A stretch of 64,000 nt of DNA. Origin: Bifidobacterium olomucense. GTDB taxonomy: Bacteria > Actinomycetota > Actinomycetes > Actinomycetales > Bifidobacteriaceae. Every line of letters begins with the position of its first letter. The stretch's first letter is position 1. The notes under the pieces were generated by a model that was not told where the DNA came from, did not search any database, and was given only the letters and a program-made list of their open reading frames with translations. Both the position numbers and the translations under genes were made by a program. The stretch covers positions 372,001 to 436,000 of the forward strand of contig NZ_JAAIIG010000001.1 of the NCBI RefSeq assembly GCF_012932375.1, written 5' to 3'. Below are positions 19,703-29,741 of this stretch, in pieces.

Positions 19703-19762
19703 GAAGGCGGGAGCCGGACTCAAGCTACTGCGATAGTGCTTGTGAGTCCGACGCCCGCCTTC
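19703..19762. terminator. Long two-part hairpin between convergent gmk and fmt
   Basis: GAAGGCGGG (19703-19711) pairs with CCCGCCTTC (19754-19762), and inside it CGGACTCA (19715-19722) with TGAGTCCG (19743-19750), separated by a symmetric 3-nt internal loop. No T-run follows on either strand, so if it is a bidirectional terminator it acts through stem strength. Confidence 0.6.
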
Positions 19763-19871
19763 ACTGCATGTGCAACGTATGGTCACGGTAACGAACGGTC
19801 TGCACGGTCCGCACAGTCGCGTGGGTCACGGTACAGACCGCCGTACTTTCTCCTTGTCGCCGCTCTGTGTG

Positions 19872-20864
19872 CTACCGCACACAAGCGTCGGCGGACAGGC
19901 GGGCGCCGCGAGCCCAGTCGGCGGCGCGCATGGCTTTTTTACCGGGTGCCTTGACCTGGGTGAGCTCCAGTGCCGTAGTGCCGGTGCCTACCCAGACGTT
20001 CTTCTTACCCGTTTTGATTGCACCGGGGCGCAGATTTTCAGGCGTTTGAGGATTGTTCGCATCCGCCGGTTGCGCGGAAAGCACATGCAACACCGGCGGC
20101 TTGGCATCGGTATCAGCACCGGAGCCGTCATCGTCGGCACCATCGGCATACAGCGCGGTCCAAGCGCCGGGATGAGGTGAACAGGCGCGGATCTGACGAT
20201 CGATCGCCTCGACGGCATCCGTCCAATCGATGCGGGCGTCTTCCACGGTGATCTTATGGGCGTACTCCAGGCCCTCCGCTGGCTGCGGCGTCAACGTAGC
20301 CGTGCCGTCGCCCACAGACGCCAAAGCCTCCACGTACATCGGTGCGCCTTCATGAGCCAAACGCTCCAGCAACTCGCCGGAGGTTTCCCGACCGTTGAGA
20401 TCAATGGTCATTGAAGCCACGATTGGGCCATCGTCCAAACCTTCGCCCACTTTGAACACGTCGGCACCGGTTGTGGCATCGCCGGCCCAGATGGCGCGTT
20501 GGGCCGGGGCGGCACCACGCCACTTGGGCAAGTTGGAGAAATGCAGGTTGTACCAGCCCATCGGCACTGCATCCAACACGGTTTTTGGCAGAATGTTGCC
20601 ATAGGCGATCACTGCGGCGATATCCGCGTGCAGTGCGTGCAGCGCCTCTAGAAACTCGGGGGAGCGGGGTTTGAGATCGATGACCGGCACTCCGAGCTCC
20701 AATGCCGCCGCTTTGACCGGGCTGGCGGTGAGTTTACGACCACGGCCGGTCGGTGCATCAGGCCGGGTGATGACACCGACTACATCGAAACGCGGATCCG
20801 CGGCGAACGCCTGCAACGATGGCACGGCCACGTCGGGCGTGCCGGCGAATACGAGTCTGAGCAT
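19872..20864 (-). CDS. fmt: Methionyl-tRNA formyltransferase
   Basis: 330 aa. The start [19 protein letters not shown] and the formyl-transfer site [16 protein letters not shown] are clear. The catalytic Asn106, His108 and Asp144 of the E. coli enzyme are all present at the same numbers. The C-terminal OB-like domain ends with [17 protein letters not shown]. It formylates Met-tRNAfMet with 10-formyl-THF for initiation. A decayed copy of the same C-terminal end is found at 41143-41262. Confidence 0.97.
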   Translation of the reverse strand: MLRLVFAGTPDVAVPSLQAFAADPRFDVVGVITRPDAPTGRGRKLTASPVKAAALELGVPVIDLKPRSPEFLEALHALHADIAAVIAYGNILPKTVLDAVPMGWYNLHFSNLPKWRGAAPAQRAIWAGDATTGADVFKVGEGLDDGPIVASMTIDLNGRETSGELLERLAHEGAPMYVEALASVGDGTATLTPQPAEGLEYAHKITVEDARIDWTDAVEAIDRQIRACSPHPGAWTALYADGADDDGSGADTDAKPPVLHVLSAQPADANNPQTPENLRPGAIKTGKKNVWVGTGTTALELTQVKAPGKKAMRAADWARGARLSADACVR

Positions 20865-20997
20865 GAATCTCCTTTACCGATATGAGAGCGTTCCACGCGA
20901 TGACGGAACGCCATGAATACGCCATGAATAACTCCATGAATACATGGATTTACATAGACAGCGATGCTGCGAGAGTGATGTTGTGTGCGGTGCATGA

Positions 20998-21702
20998 TTA
21001 CTGCACGGTGGGAATATCCACCCCGTTGGCGATAAGCAGCTCACGCAGCTTGACCGGATCCTGGAAGCGCACGCCGCGAATACCGGCGGCGTTGGAGCCC
21101 ACAATGTTCATGGCCTTGTCGTCGATGAACAATGCGCCGTCCGCCTTGATGCCGAACCGGTGAAGAGCCGCCTCGTAGATCTCCTTGTGCGGCTTGCGCA
21201 ACTTGACGAAGCCTGAAACCAGTTTGCCGTCGAGTTGCTGGATGATGTCGCACTGCTCTTCGGCGACGTGGAACAGGCTGGCCTCCCAGTTGCTCAGTCC
21301 CCAAACGCCGATGCCGGCGGCCTTGAGATCGTTGACCAGTACGCGGGCTCCGGGCACGACGCCGGTCAGTGAGTCACGGAAGTTGTCGATATAGTAGGCG
21401 AGGATGTCGGCCCACTTGTCTCCCTTGTCCCGGCGCATGATCGCAATGGCTTCCTCCGGTGCCATGCCGGCGTCCATCAGGTCGTTGACATCATAGAAAC
21501 CGGAGATGTCGTTGTCCAGAAACTCATCGATGGTGGTTTTGCTGTATCGGGGTACGAGTACTGCTGCGGGATCCCAATAAATGAGCACATTGCCGAAGTC
21601 GAAAATCACGTCGGTGATCGGCTTGCCGGCGTTGACGGCCGCTTCGCCATCCGCCACCAGCACGTCATAATCCATATCCGGTTCTCCGGGCCAGCCTTTC
21701 AT
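20998..21702 (-). CDS. HAD-superfamily hydrolase (HAD-IA, 2-haloacid dehalogenase/phosphatase-like)
   Basis: 234 aa from the ATG at 21702, chosen because CAAGGAGGCTGTT precedes it. Motif I is VIFDFGNVLIYWD, where the usual DxD is DFG, as in several YihX/haloacid-type members. Motif II is WGLSNWE, the Lys motif is KPHKEIYE, and motif III/IV is LFIDDKAMN. A four-helix cap lies between motifs I and II. YihX-like members dephosphorylate sugar phosphates, but the substrate here is unknown. It is transcribed away from ileS and toward fmt. Confidence 0.88.
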   Translation of the reverse strand: MKGWPGEPDMDYDVLVADGEAAVNAGKPITDVIFDFGNVLIYWDPAAVLVPRYSKTTIDEFLDNDISGFYDVNDLMDAGMAPEEAIAIMRRDKGDKWADILAYYIDNFRDSLTGVVPGARVLVNDLKAAGIGVWGLSNWEASLFHVAEEQCDIIQQLDGKLVSGFVKLRKPHKEIYEAALHRFGIKADGALFIDDKAMNIVGSNAAGIRGVRFQDPVKLRELLIANGVDIPTVQ

Positions 21703-21821
21703 AACAGCCTCCTTGAATAACACCTGCCGATAATCATGCGATTCCATCGTTTCATGCATCGGCGACGATTGGCCCGAACAGAACGGTTTGGCACTACGAC
21801 GTGCTAGGATGTGCAACCGAA

Positions 21822-22130
21822 GTCAAGGCAGTGATCCGTTATCAGCGGGGAGCCTTCGGAAGAACGGTGGCGTGGACGCAGCATCATATCAACAGCTGCG
21901 ACAAGCCGCCCAGTAGAACCGACGGGATCGGCCCGAAACAGCCGAACGCAAGCGGTTGCGCGCAGACAGCCGGCTCGGAAATCACCGCAGTGGGTTTCGA
22001 ATCGGTCGAATGCGTTGCGACAAGCGAGGTGGTACCGCGGTGTGGGCGGAAAACAGGCGTCCTCATCGTCCTCGTAGCGGGAACGACGAATGCAGTCGTT
22101 CCGGTAAGGAAACGTGAACGGTTTTCCGGA
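21822..22130 (+). ncRNA. T-box riboswitch (ileS leader)
   Basis: GAGGTGGTACCGCGG at 22026-22040 is a near-consensus T-box, and CAGTAGAACCGACGGG (21911-21926) matches the conserved linker/stem III region. Stem I can be drawn from GTC..GCAG (21822-21831) pairing with CTGC.GAC (21896-21903); it carries an AGTGA loop-E element on the left, and on the right the candidate specifier ATC followed by A (21888-21891), an isoleucine codon. After the T-box, CGGAAAAC (22047-22054) can pair with GTTTTCCG (22121-22128). No T-run terminator is seen, so control is probably at translation initiation, as in other actinobacterial ileS leaders. Confidence 0.85.
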
Positions 22131-22263
22131 TGCGAGGCATCGGCCGCCATTGGCAACGGCTCGTACTGCTTGCGAACGGATTGCCCGGAACGAATCTCCC
22201 GGAATGGAACTGCTGCGTTGCTGCCGCAGGACCAGCGAATGCAAACAATACAGGAGATTTACG

Positions 22264-25200
22264 GTGAGCGAAAACGTATATCCCAAGGCGAACGAGGGCG
22301 GCGAAACCGCGCACGTGGCGCCGAACCCCAGCTTCCCCAACATGGAGCAGACCGTTCTGGACTACTGGGACAAGGACGACACCTTCCAGAAGTCCGTGGA
22401 GCGCAACCCCTCCGGTGACCACAGCCAGAACGAATTCGTGTTCTTCGATGGCCCGCCGTTCGCCAACGGCCTGCCGCACTACGGCCACCTGCTGACCGGC
22501 TACGCCAAGGACGTGATCCCGCGTTACCAGACCATGAAGGGCCGCAAGGTCAACCGCGTCTTCGGCTGGGATACCCACGGTCTGCCGGCCGAGCTTGAGG
22601 CACAGAAGGAACTCGGCATCGACTCGGTCGACCAGATCGAGAAGATGGGCATCGACAAGTTCAACGACGCCTGCCGCGCATCCGTGCTGAAGTACACCCG
22701 TGAATGGCAGGACTACGTGCATCGTCAGGCCCGTTGGGTGGACTTCGAGCACGGCTACAAGACCCTGAACATCCCGTACATGGAATCCGTGATGTGGGCC
22801 TTCAAGCAGCTCTACGACAAGGGCCTGGCCTATCAGGGCTACCGCGTGCTGCCGTACTGCCCGAAGGATCGCACGCCGCTTTCCGCCCACGAGCTTCGCA
22901 TGGATGCCGACGTCTACCAGGATCGTCAGGACACCACCGTTTCCGTGGCCGTCAAGCTCCGTGACGAGGACGCCTATGCCGTCTTCTGGACCACCACCCC
23001 GTGGACCGTGCCCACCAACTTCGCCATCGTGGTCGGTGCCGACATCGATTACGTGGAGGTCAAGCCGACCGAAGGCAAGTTCGCCGGCAAGAAGTTCTAC
23101 CTCGGCAAGGACCTGTTGGGCCACTACACCAAGGAACTCGGCGAGAACTACGAAGTCGTGCGTGAGCTCAAGGGCTCCGAGCTGGCCGGCCGCCGCTACT
23201 GGCCTGTCTTCCCGTACTTCGCGGGCGAGAAGGCCGAGACCGAGGGCAACGTGCCCGGCCCGAACGGTTACACCATCTTCACCGCCGACTACGTGGACAC
23301 CGTCGAAGGCACCGGCCTCGTGCATCAGGCTCCCTACGGCGAAGACGATATGAACACGCTCAACGCCAAGGGCATCAAGAGCACCGACGTGCTTGACGCC
23401 GGCTGCCGCTTCACTTCGCAGTGCCCGGAGTACGAAGGCATGTTCGTGTTCGACGCCAACCTGCCGATCCTCAGGAACCTGCGCGCCGGCGACGGCCCGC
23501 TCGCCCAGATCGACGAGGACAAGCGCGCCATCCTCTTCCAGGAGAAGAGCTACGTGCACTCCTACCCGCACTGCTGGCGTTGCGCCACCCCGCTGATCTA
23601 CAAGCCGGTGAGCTCCTGGTTCGTGTCCGTGACCAAGATCAAGCCGCGTCTGCTGGAGCTCAACCAGCAGATCAACTGGATTCCGGAGAACGTGAAGGAC
23701 GGCCAATTCGGCAAGTGGCTGGCCAACGCCCGCGACTGGTCCATCTCCCGCAACCGCTTCTGGGGCTCCCCGATCCCGGTGTGGGTTTCCGACGATCCGA
23801 AGTACCCGCGTGTGGATGTCTACGGCTCGCTTGAAGAGCTGAAGAACGACTTCGGCGACTACCCGCGCGACAAGGACGGCAACATCAATATGCACCGTCC
23901 GTGGATCGACAACCTGACCCGTCCGAACCCGGACGATCCGACCGGCAAGTCCACGATGCGCCGCATTCCGGACGTGCTCGACTGCTGGTTCGAATCCGGT
24001 TCCATGTCGTTCGCGCAGTTCCACTACCCGTTCGAGAACAAGGAGAAGTTCGAGCAGCACTTCCCGGCCGACTACATCGTCGAATACATCGGCCAGACCC
24101 GCGGCTGGTTCTACCTGCTGCACGTCATGGCCACCGCGCTGTTCGACCGCCCGGCGTTCAAGAACGTGATCTGCCACGGCATCGTGCTCGGCTCCGACGG
24201 CCAGAAGATGTCCAAGCACCTGCGCAACTACCCGGATGTGAACGGCGTGTTCGACAAGTACGGCTCCGACGCCATGCGCTGGTTCCTCATGTCCTCGCCG
24301 ATTCTGCGCGGCGGCAACCTGATCGTCACCGCCGAAGGCATCCGCGACACGGTCCGTCAGGTCATGCTGCCGGTGTGGAGCTCCTACTACTTCTTCACGC
24401 TGTACGCCAACGCGGCCAACGGCGGCAAGGGCTTCGACGCCCGCCAGCTCACCGCCGACGAGGTCGCGAACCTGCCGGAGATGGACCGCTACCTGCTGGC
24501 CCGCACGCGCCGACTGGTGGAGAAGGTGGAGAAGTCCCTCGACGAGTTCGCCATCTCCGATGCCTGCGACGCCGCCTCCGACTTCATCGACGTGCTGACC
24601 AACTGGTACATCCGCAACACCCGTGACCGCTTCTGGAACGAGGACGCCAACGCTTTCAACACCCTGTACACCGTGCTTGAGGTGTTCATGCGCGTGCTGG
24701 CCCCGCTCGCACCGATGGAAGCCGAATCCGTGTGGCGAGGACTGACGGGCGGCGAATCCGTGCATCTGGCCGACTGGCCGTACGTCACGGACGAGAAGAC
24801 CGGTGAAGCCACCGAACTGGGCCGTGTGCTGGTTGATGATCCGAAGCTGGTCAACGCCATGGAGAAGGTTCGTGAGGTCGTCTCCGGCACCCTGTCCCTG
24901 CGCAAGGCCTCCCAAATTCGCGTGCGTCAGCCGCTTTCCAAGCTCACCGTGGTGGTCGAGGACGTGGACGACGTCAAGGCTTACGCCGAGGTGCTCAAGT
25001 CCGAGCTCAACGTGAAGGACATCGAGTTCTGCACGATGGAGGACGCCGGCTCCCAGGGTCTGAAGATCGTGCACCAGTTGAAGGTCAACGCCCGCGCCGC
25101 AGGCCCGCGCCTTGGCAAGCAGGTGCAGTTCGCCATCAAGGCTTCCAAGACCGGTGCCTGGCATGTGGATGCCTCCGGCGCTCCGGTGGTCGAGACCCCG

Positions 25201-25569
25201 AACGGCGAGGTTGCGCTGGTCGAAGGCGAATACGAGCTCATCAACCGCGTGGAGGAGGAGAACGCCGCCGAGGCATCCGTCTCTGTGTCCGCAGCACTGC
25301 CGACCGGCGGCTTCGTGATTCTCGACACCGCCCTGACCGATGATCTGGTGGCCGAAGGCTACGCCCGTGATGCCATTCGCGCTGTGCAGGACGCCCGTAA
25401 GGACGCCGGTCTGGAGATCTCCGACCGCATCGCCCTGACGCTCACCGTGCCGGCCGCAGACGTGGCCAAGGCCGAGCAGTTCAAGGACCTCATCGCCCAC
25501 GAGACGCTCGCCACCTCCATTGACATCAAGGCTGGCGATGAACTCGCCGTCGAAGTGCGGAAGGCCTGA
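22264..25569 (+). CDS. ileS: Isoleucyl-tRNA synthetase
   Basis: 1101 aa from the GTG at 22264, with ACAGGAGATTTAC just upstream. The HIGH-type motif lies in FANGLPHYGHLLTGY (HYGH), the editing CP1 domain follows, and the KMSKS-type motif is GQKMSKHLRNYP. An anticodon-binding domain and a long C-terminal region end the protein. Length fits the type with extended C-terminus found in actinobacteria, which tends to be mupirocin-tolerant (known for the family; resistance here is inference). The T-box leader ties expression to uncharged tRNA-Ile. Confidence 0.98.
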   Translation: MSENVYPKANEGGETAHVAPNPSFPNMEQTVLDYWDKDDTFQKSVERNPSGDHSQNEFVFFDGPPFANGLPHYGHLLTGYAKDVIPRYQTMKGRKVNRVFGWDTHGLPAELEAQKELGIDSVDQIEKMGIDKFNDACRASVLKYTREWQDYVHRQARWVDFEHGYKTLNIPYMESVMWAFKQLYDKGLAYQGYRVLPYCPKDRTPLSAHELRMDADVYQDRQDTTVSVAVKLRDEDAYAVFWTTTPWTVPTNFAIVVGADIDYVEVKPTEGKFAGKKFYLGKDLLGHYTKELGENYEVVRELKGSELAGRRYWPVFPYFAGEKAETEGNVPGPNGYTIFTADYVDTVEGTGLVHQAPYGEDDMNTLNAKGIKSTDVLDAGCRFTSQCPEYEGMFVFDANLPILRNLRAGDGPLAQIDEDKRAILFQEKSYVHSYPHCWRCATPLIYKPVSSWFVSVTKIKPRLLELNQQINWIPENVKDGQFGKWLANARDWSISRNRFWGSPIPVWVSDDPKYPRVDVYGSLEELKNDFGDYPRDKDGNINMHRPWIDNLTRPNPDDPTGKSTMRRIPDVLDCWFESGSMSFAQFHYPFENKEKFEQHFPADYIVEYIGQTRGWFYLLHVMATALFDRPAFKNVICHGIVLGSDGQKMSKHLRNYPDVNGVFDKYGSDAMRWFLMSSPILRGGNLIVTAEGIRDTVRQVMLPVWSSYYFFTLYANAANGGKGFDARQLTADEVANLPEMDRYLLARTRRLVEKVEKSLDEFAISDACDAASDFIDVLTNWYIRNTRDRFWNEDANAFNTLYTVLEVFMRVLAPLAPMEAESVWRGLTGGESVHLADWPYVTDEKTGEATELGRVLVDDPKLVNAMEKVREVVSGTLSLRKASQIRVRQPLSKLTVVVEDVDDVKAYAEVLKSELNVKDIEFCTMEDAGSQGLKIVHQLKVNARAAGPRLGKQVQFAIKASKTGAWHVDASGAPVVETPNGEVALVEGEYELINRVEEENAAEASVSVSAALPTGGFVILDTALTDDLVAEGYARDAIRAVQDARKDAGLEISDRIALTLTVPAADVAKAEQFKDLIAHETLATSIDIKAGDELAVEVRKA

Positions 25570-25589
25570 ATAATATAGCCTCGCGCTAT

Positions 25590-25640
25590 GCAGGAAGCCT
25601 AGCTCCCATATCCGTATGGGCGGCTAGGCTTCCTGCGTTT
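25590..25640 (+). terminator. Intrinsic terminator after ileS
   Basis: GCAGGAAGCCTAGC (25590-25603) pairs with GCTAGGCTTCCTGC (25623-25636), with a further inner stem CCCATA/TATGGG. GTTTAT follows. Confidence 0.88.
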
Positions 25641-25760
25641 ATCCGTCATCGACATGCTGTGCCACGCCCGGAACCTTCTCGATGGACATTGCCCCGTTAC
25701 TATTAACGAGGTAAATCAATGGCCATCCGACCATGATGACAGCACGGGAAAGGCACTCCT

Positions 25761-26717
25761 ATGGCTCAGAAACTGATTCTCGATCTTGACACCGGTGTTG
25801 ATGACGCCCTCGCCATCTCCTATGCACTCGGCAGCCCGGAAGTCGAACTCATCGGCATCACCGGCACGTACGGCAACGTGCTGCTCGATCAGGGTGTGCG
25901 CAACGCTCTTGCCATCACCGACCTGTTGGGACATCCGGAGGTCAAGGTCTATAAGGGCATTCCGCACTCCAGCACCACCGATTCCTTTGAAGTGCTCGAT
26001 ATCTCGGCCTTCATCCACGGCAAGAACGGCATCGGTGACGTGGATATCCCCGACTCCAATCGTGAACCGGAAACCGAATCCGCAGTGGACTTCATCATCG
26101 ACGCGGTGAAGACCTACGGCAAGGACCTGACGTACGTGCCCACCGGCCCGATGACGAACATCGCCGCCGCCTTGAAGAAGGCTCCGGAAATCAAGGATGA
26201 GATCGGCAAGATCGTGCTCATGGGCGGTGCCCTGACCGTCTGCGGCAACGTGAACGGCTGGGAGGAAGCCAACATCTCCCAGGATCCCGAAGCCGCCGAC
26301 TATCTGTTCCGCTCCGGCGCCCCCGCCACGATGGTCGGTCTCGACGTCACACTGCAGACCCTGCTGACCTACAAGGAAACCCGGATCTGGCGTGACCTGA
26401 ACACCAAGGCCGGCAAGTTCCTCGCCGATATGACCGACTACTACATCAAGGCCTACGAGACCACATCCCCGCATCTTGGCGGATGCGGACTGCATGATCC
26501 GCTCGCCGTGGGCGTGGCAGTGGACCCGACACTGATCACCGCGTTGCCCATCAACATGAAGGTGGACGTCGAAGGCCCGACCCGCGGACGCACCATCGGC
26601 GACAACACGCGCATGAACGACCCGGTCAAAACCATGAAGGCCGCCATCGACGTCGATGTACCGCGCTTCCTCAACGAATTCATGACCCGTATCACCGCGC
26701 TCGCCAAGAACGCCTAA
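25761..26717 (+). CDS. Inosine-uridine preferring nucleoside hydrolase family protein
   Basis: 318 aa, with GGAAAGGCACTCCT before the ATG. The N-terminal LILDLDTGVDDALAI carries the Ca2+-binding DxDxGxDD cluster (Asp8/10, Asp14, Asp15). GTYGNVLLDQGVRNAL and LTYVPTGPMTNIAAAL are typical, and LHDPLAVGVAVD supplies the last calcium Asp near the C-terminus. It splits nucleosides to base and ribose. The next two genes, an MFS transporter and guanine deaminase, run in the same direction and suggest purine nucleoside salvage. Confidence 0.94.
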   Translation: MAQKLILDLDTGVDDALAISYALGSPEVELIGITGTYGNVLLDQGVRNALAITDLLGHPEVKVYKGIPHSSTTDSFEVLDISAFIHGKNGIGDVDIPDSNREPETESAVDFIIDAVKTYGKDLTYVPTGPMTNIAAALKKAPEIKDEIGKIVLMGGALTVCGNVNGWEEANISQDPEAADYLFRSGAPATMVGLDVTLQTLLTYKETRIWRDLNTKAGKFLADMTDYYIKAYETTSPHLGGCGLHDPLAVGVAVDPTLITALPINMKVDVEGPTRGRTIGDNTRMNDPVKTMKAAIDVDVPRFLNEFMTRITALAKNA

Positions 26718-26777
26718 GTGAGAGCCGGTTCGACCCAGACTTCCCAAAAGAGAGAAAGCAATAAAGGAAAACAAATA

Positions 26778-28187
26778 ATGACACAAACCACTCCAACCAC
26801 GGTTGCCGATCCCTGGACCGATCCGGAAACCAGCAACAAGATGGCCATCAAGGCCCTGATTCTGCTGCTGATCACCTTCATCCTTGGCACGCTGTGTCTG
26901 CAGGGCTTCAATCTGGTGTTCAGCCAGGTGGGTGAAGACGTCGGCGCTCCGGCCCAAGCTTCGCTGATCACCGCATTCCCCTCGCTGGTGCTCGGCATCG
27001 TTTGCTTCATCTACGGTTCCCTCGGTGATTTCGTCTCCCTGAAGCGTCTGGTCGTCGCCGGTTTGGTGACTCTGCTGGTCGGCTCCGTGTTCGGTTTCGT
27101 CGCGAACTTCTTCTTCACCGCGAACATCTGGACCGTCATCATCGCCCGCGTGCTGCAGACCGCAGGTGAGCAGGTAGCCGGTTCCGTGTTCCTCGTGATC
27201 GCCACCAAGTACCTGAAGCCGTCGCTTAAGGTCGTGTTCTTCGGCCTGTACACCGCCGCCTACCAGCTGTCCGCCTCCATCGGCGTGTTCGCGGCCGGCA
27301 TCCTGAGCTCGATCGCGTGGCAGTATCTGTTCCTCATCCCTGTGGTGACCATCTTCTTCCTGCCGACGTTGCTGAAGAACCTGCCGGGCCGTCAGGGCGG
27401 TAACGAGCATGTTGATTGGATCGGCTTCACCATCTTCGGTCTGGCCAGCGCTTTCCTCACCTTGTTCTTCTCCTACATGGCATGGTGGATGCTGGGTGTG
27501 GCCGTGGCCCTGTTCGCCATCTTCGCCGTGTACATCCACAAGGCCGCCAACCCGTTCATCACCCCGGAGTTCTTCAAGAACACCCGTTGGCTGGCTGCCA
27601 TCAGCCTGATTCTGGTGTTCTACTTCACCAACTACTGCATCTCCCCGCTGTTCAACGCCATTGGCACGTCCGTCTACGGCATGACCACCGCACAGGTGTC
27701 CACCTACATCGTGTGGGCCTTCGTGTGCGCGGCCGTGGTCGGCACCTCCTCCGGTTGGATCATCGGCAAGATCGGCCGTCAGCCGGCACTGATCACCGCG
27801 GCAATCCTGATGATCGCCGGTTTCGTGGCCGCCGCTCTTGCCGTCAACGCCGGCTTCCTGGTGCTGACGCTCACCGCATGCCTGTTCTACTGCGGTGTCG
27901 GTCTGCTGTACTCTCCGGTGGTCTCCACCGTGATCGATACGTTGCCGCAGGAGGAGTCCGGCCGTGGTGTGGGCATGAACGATCTGGTGATGAACGTCAC
28001 CGCGTCCATCGGCATCACCGTCATCGGCGGTCTGATGGGTTCGCAGTCGCTGGCCGGCTCCAGCATCACCGGTGCCACCGGAGCGGCCGCCGGCTACGCC
28101 AACCTGCTGCTGATCGGCGGTGGCGTGATGCTGCTCGGTCTGATCGTGTTCCTGCTCTTCCGCAAGAAGATCTACAGCCAGAACTGA
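26778..28187 (+). CDS. MFS transporter (DHA2-like, about 14 membrane segments)
   Basis: 469 aa from the ATG at 26778, with AAAGGAAAAC upstream. It is hydrophobic throughout, with the MFS motif A-like GSLGDFVSLKRLVVAG between helices 2 and 3 and motif C-like stretches later. It starts 60 bp after the nucleoside hydrolase gene and is followed by a terminator and then guanine deaminase. Sequence class suggests a proton-driven drug-type exporter, but the operon context favours a role with nucleosides or bases. Direction and substrate are unproven. Confidence 0.85.
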   Translation: MTQTTPTTVADPWTDPETSNKMAIKALILLLITFILGTLCLQGFNLVFSQVGEDVGAPAQASLITAFPSLVLGIVCFIYGSLGDFVSLKRLVVAGLVTLLVGSVFGFVANFFFTANIWTVIIARVLQTAGEQVAGSVFLVIATKYLKPSLKVVFFGLYTAAYQLSASIGVFAAGILSSIAWQYLFLIPVVTIFFLPTLLKNLPGRQGGNEHVDWIGFTIFGLASAFLTLFFSYMAWWMLGVAVALFAIFAVYIHKAANPFITPEFFKNTRWLAAISLILVFYFTNYCISPLFNAIGTSVYGMTTAQVSTYIVWAFVCAAVVGTSSGWIIGKIGRQPALITAAILMIAGFVAAALAVNAGFLVLTLTACLFYCGVGLLYSPVVSTVIDTLPQEESGRGVGMNDLVMNVTASIGITVIGGLMGSQSLAGSSITGATGAAAGYANLLLIGGGVMLLGLIVFLLFRKKIYSQN

Positions 28188-28214
28188 TAGCTTGATACGG
28201 TTCGGTTGATCGTC

Positions 28215-28264
28215 AAGGCTCGCTACTCCACCGGTTCTCCAGTTGGTTGCGAGCCTTCTCGTTT
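28215..28264 (+). terminator. Intrinsic terminator after the MFS gene
   Basis: AAGGCTCGC (28215-28223) pairs with GCGAGCCTT (28249-28257), followed by CTCGTTTAT. guaD then starts 54 bp downstream and may depend on partial readthrough or its own promoter. Confidence 0.75.
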
Positions 28265-28317
28265 ATTGTCAACCTGTTCTGCTTGCCAACCCGTCAACGA
28301 AACAAAGGAGATTGCCG

Positions 28318-29688
28318 ATGACGATATCGCTGGCTATCGAAGGATCGGGATTCACGTCGAAAACCCGTGATGAAGTCCGTTATTTCGAACATGCGCTGTT
28401 TTTGATTGATGAGCACGGTGTGATTCAATCCGTGCTTGAGCCCGGTGACGAACGCTATCAGAGCGAAAAGGCCCGGGCGCAGGCGAACGGAACATATCAG
28501 GCCATTGCGAACGGGTCCTACCTGCTTCCTGGTTTCATCGACCTTCATGTCCATGCGCCGCAGTGGGCGCAGGACGGCACCGGTCTGGATGAACCGTTGG
28601 AGGTCTGGCTCGGCAAATACACCTTCCCTACGGAATCCAAATTCGCCGATGAGCCCTTCGCTCACACGGTATATGAGGATTTGGTGACGCGAATGTTGTC
28701 CACCGGCACCACCACGGCATCCTATTACGCCACGGTGCATCGCAATGGTTCGCTGGTCTTGGCTCAGGAGGCTGAACGGCTCGGCCAACGTGCCTTGGTG
28801 GGCAAAGTGGTGATGGATGACCCGGAGGCAAATCCGGAGTATTACCGTGATGCTTCTGCTCAGGCTGCGATCGAGGAGACCGAACGGTTCATCAACGAAG
28901 TCGCCAAACTGAACGAGCACAGCGTTCAGGGCGTCTACCCGGTCATCACTCCACGATTCATTCCGAGCTGCACCGACGAGGCGTTGCGTGGACTGGGTGA
29001 ATTGGCTGAACGGTACAAGACCTACGCCTACATTCAAACCCATTGCAGCGAAAGCGACTGGGAGCATGGCTACGCCTACGAACGTTACGGCAGAAGCGAC
29101 ACGCATATGCTGCGCGAGTTCGGACTGTTCACCGAGCGTAGCATTCTGGCGCACAGCGTGTATCCGAGCGAAGAGGATATGCGCGTGTTCGCAGAAACCG
29201 GTGCGATTGCCGTACACTGCCCGCTGTCCAACGCATTCTTCGCCGGTGCGGTGGCACCGATCCGACGCTACTTGGCGGCCGGCATGCATGTGGCGCTGGG
29301 CAGTGATATCTCCGGCGGCTACAACCCGGACCTGTACGGTGCGATTCGTCAGGCGATGATCTCCTCACGCATGTTGGAAACCGGCGTGAACCGTGAGCTG
29401 TCTGCGGGGGAGCGTGGCGTGGAAGGCAGTGCTCTGACGCTGTCCAACGCGTTCTATCTGGCCACCGCCGGCGGCGGAGCATCGCTGGGGCTGCCGATCG
29501 GACGGTTGGAAGCCGGATATGCTTGGGATGCGCAAGTGGTTGATACACGGCATCCGGGTGCCCGTCTGCCTATCTTCGAGCCGAACGAGCCGGCTTCGGA
29601 CATCTTCCAGAAGATCATGAATCTGGCTGTGCCGGAGAATGTTCGCACTGTCTGGGTGCAGGGACGCAAAGTCGTCGATAAGGGATAA
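28318..29688 (+). CDS. guaD: Guanine deaminase (amidohydrolase)
   Basis: 456 aa from the ATG at 28318, with AACAAAGGAG upstream. PGFIDLHVHAPQWAQDGTG carries the zinc ligands His77 and His79. EPLEVWLGKYTFPTESKF and STGTTTASYYATVH are specific to guanine deaminase rather than to generic amidohydrolases. YIQTHCSES supplies another zinc His, and LGSDISGG the catalytic/zinc Asp. It converts guanine to xanthine and ammonia in the cytoplasm. With the nucleoside hydrolase upstream it makes a short route from guanosine to xanthine. Confidence 0.93.
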   Translation: MTISLAIEGSGFTSKTRDEVRYFEHALFLIDEHGVIQSVLEPGDERYQSEKARAQANGTYQAIANGSYLLPGFIDLHVHAPQWAQDGTGLDEPLEVWLGKYTFPTESKFADEPFAHTVYEDLVTRMLSTGTTTASYYATVHRNGSLVLAQEAERLGQRALVGKVVMDDPEANPEYYRDASAQAAIEETERFINEVAKLNEHSVQGVYPVITPRFIPSCTDEALRGLGELAERYKTYAYIQTHCSESDWEHGYAYERYGRSDTHMLREFGLFTERSILAHSVYPSEEDMRVFAETGAIAVHCPLSNAFFAGAVAPIRRYLAAGMHVALGSDISGGYNPDLYGAIRQAMISSRMLETGVNRELSAGERGVEGSALTLSNAFYLATAGGGASLGLPIGRLEAGYAWDAQVVDTRHPGARLPIFEPNEPASDIFQKIMNLAVPENVRTVWVQGRKVVDKG

Positions 29689-29741
29689 TGCCTCTCGCTG
29701 AAAGTCGCTCGCTGAGCGATGCTCGTCGAGCGTAAGCAATA

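Noticed and set aside
22063..25500. 1145-codon open frame on the minus strand antisense to ileS
   Set aside because: It is a shadow produced by strong third-position G/C bias in ileS; the translation is His/Gly/Val-rich without domains, while the plus strand is a perfect IleS.
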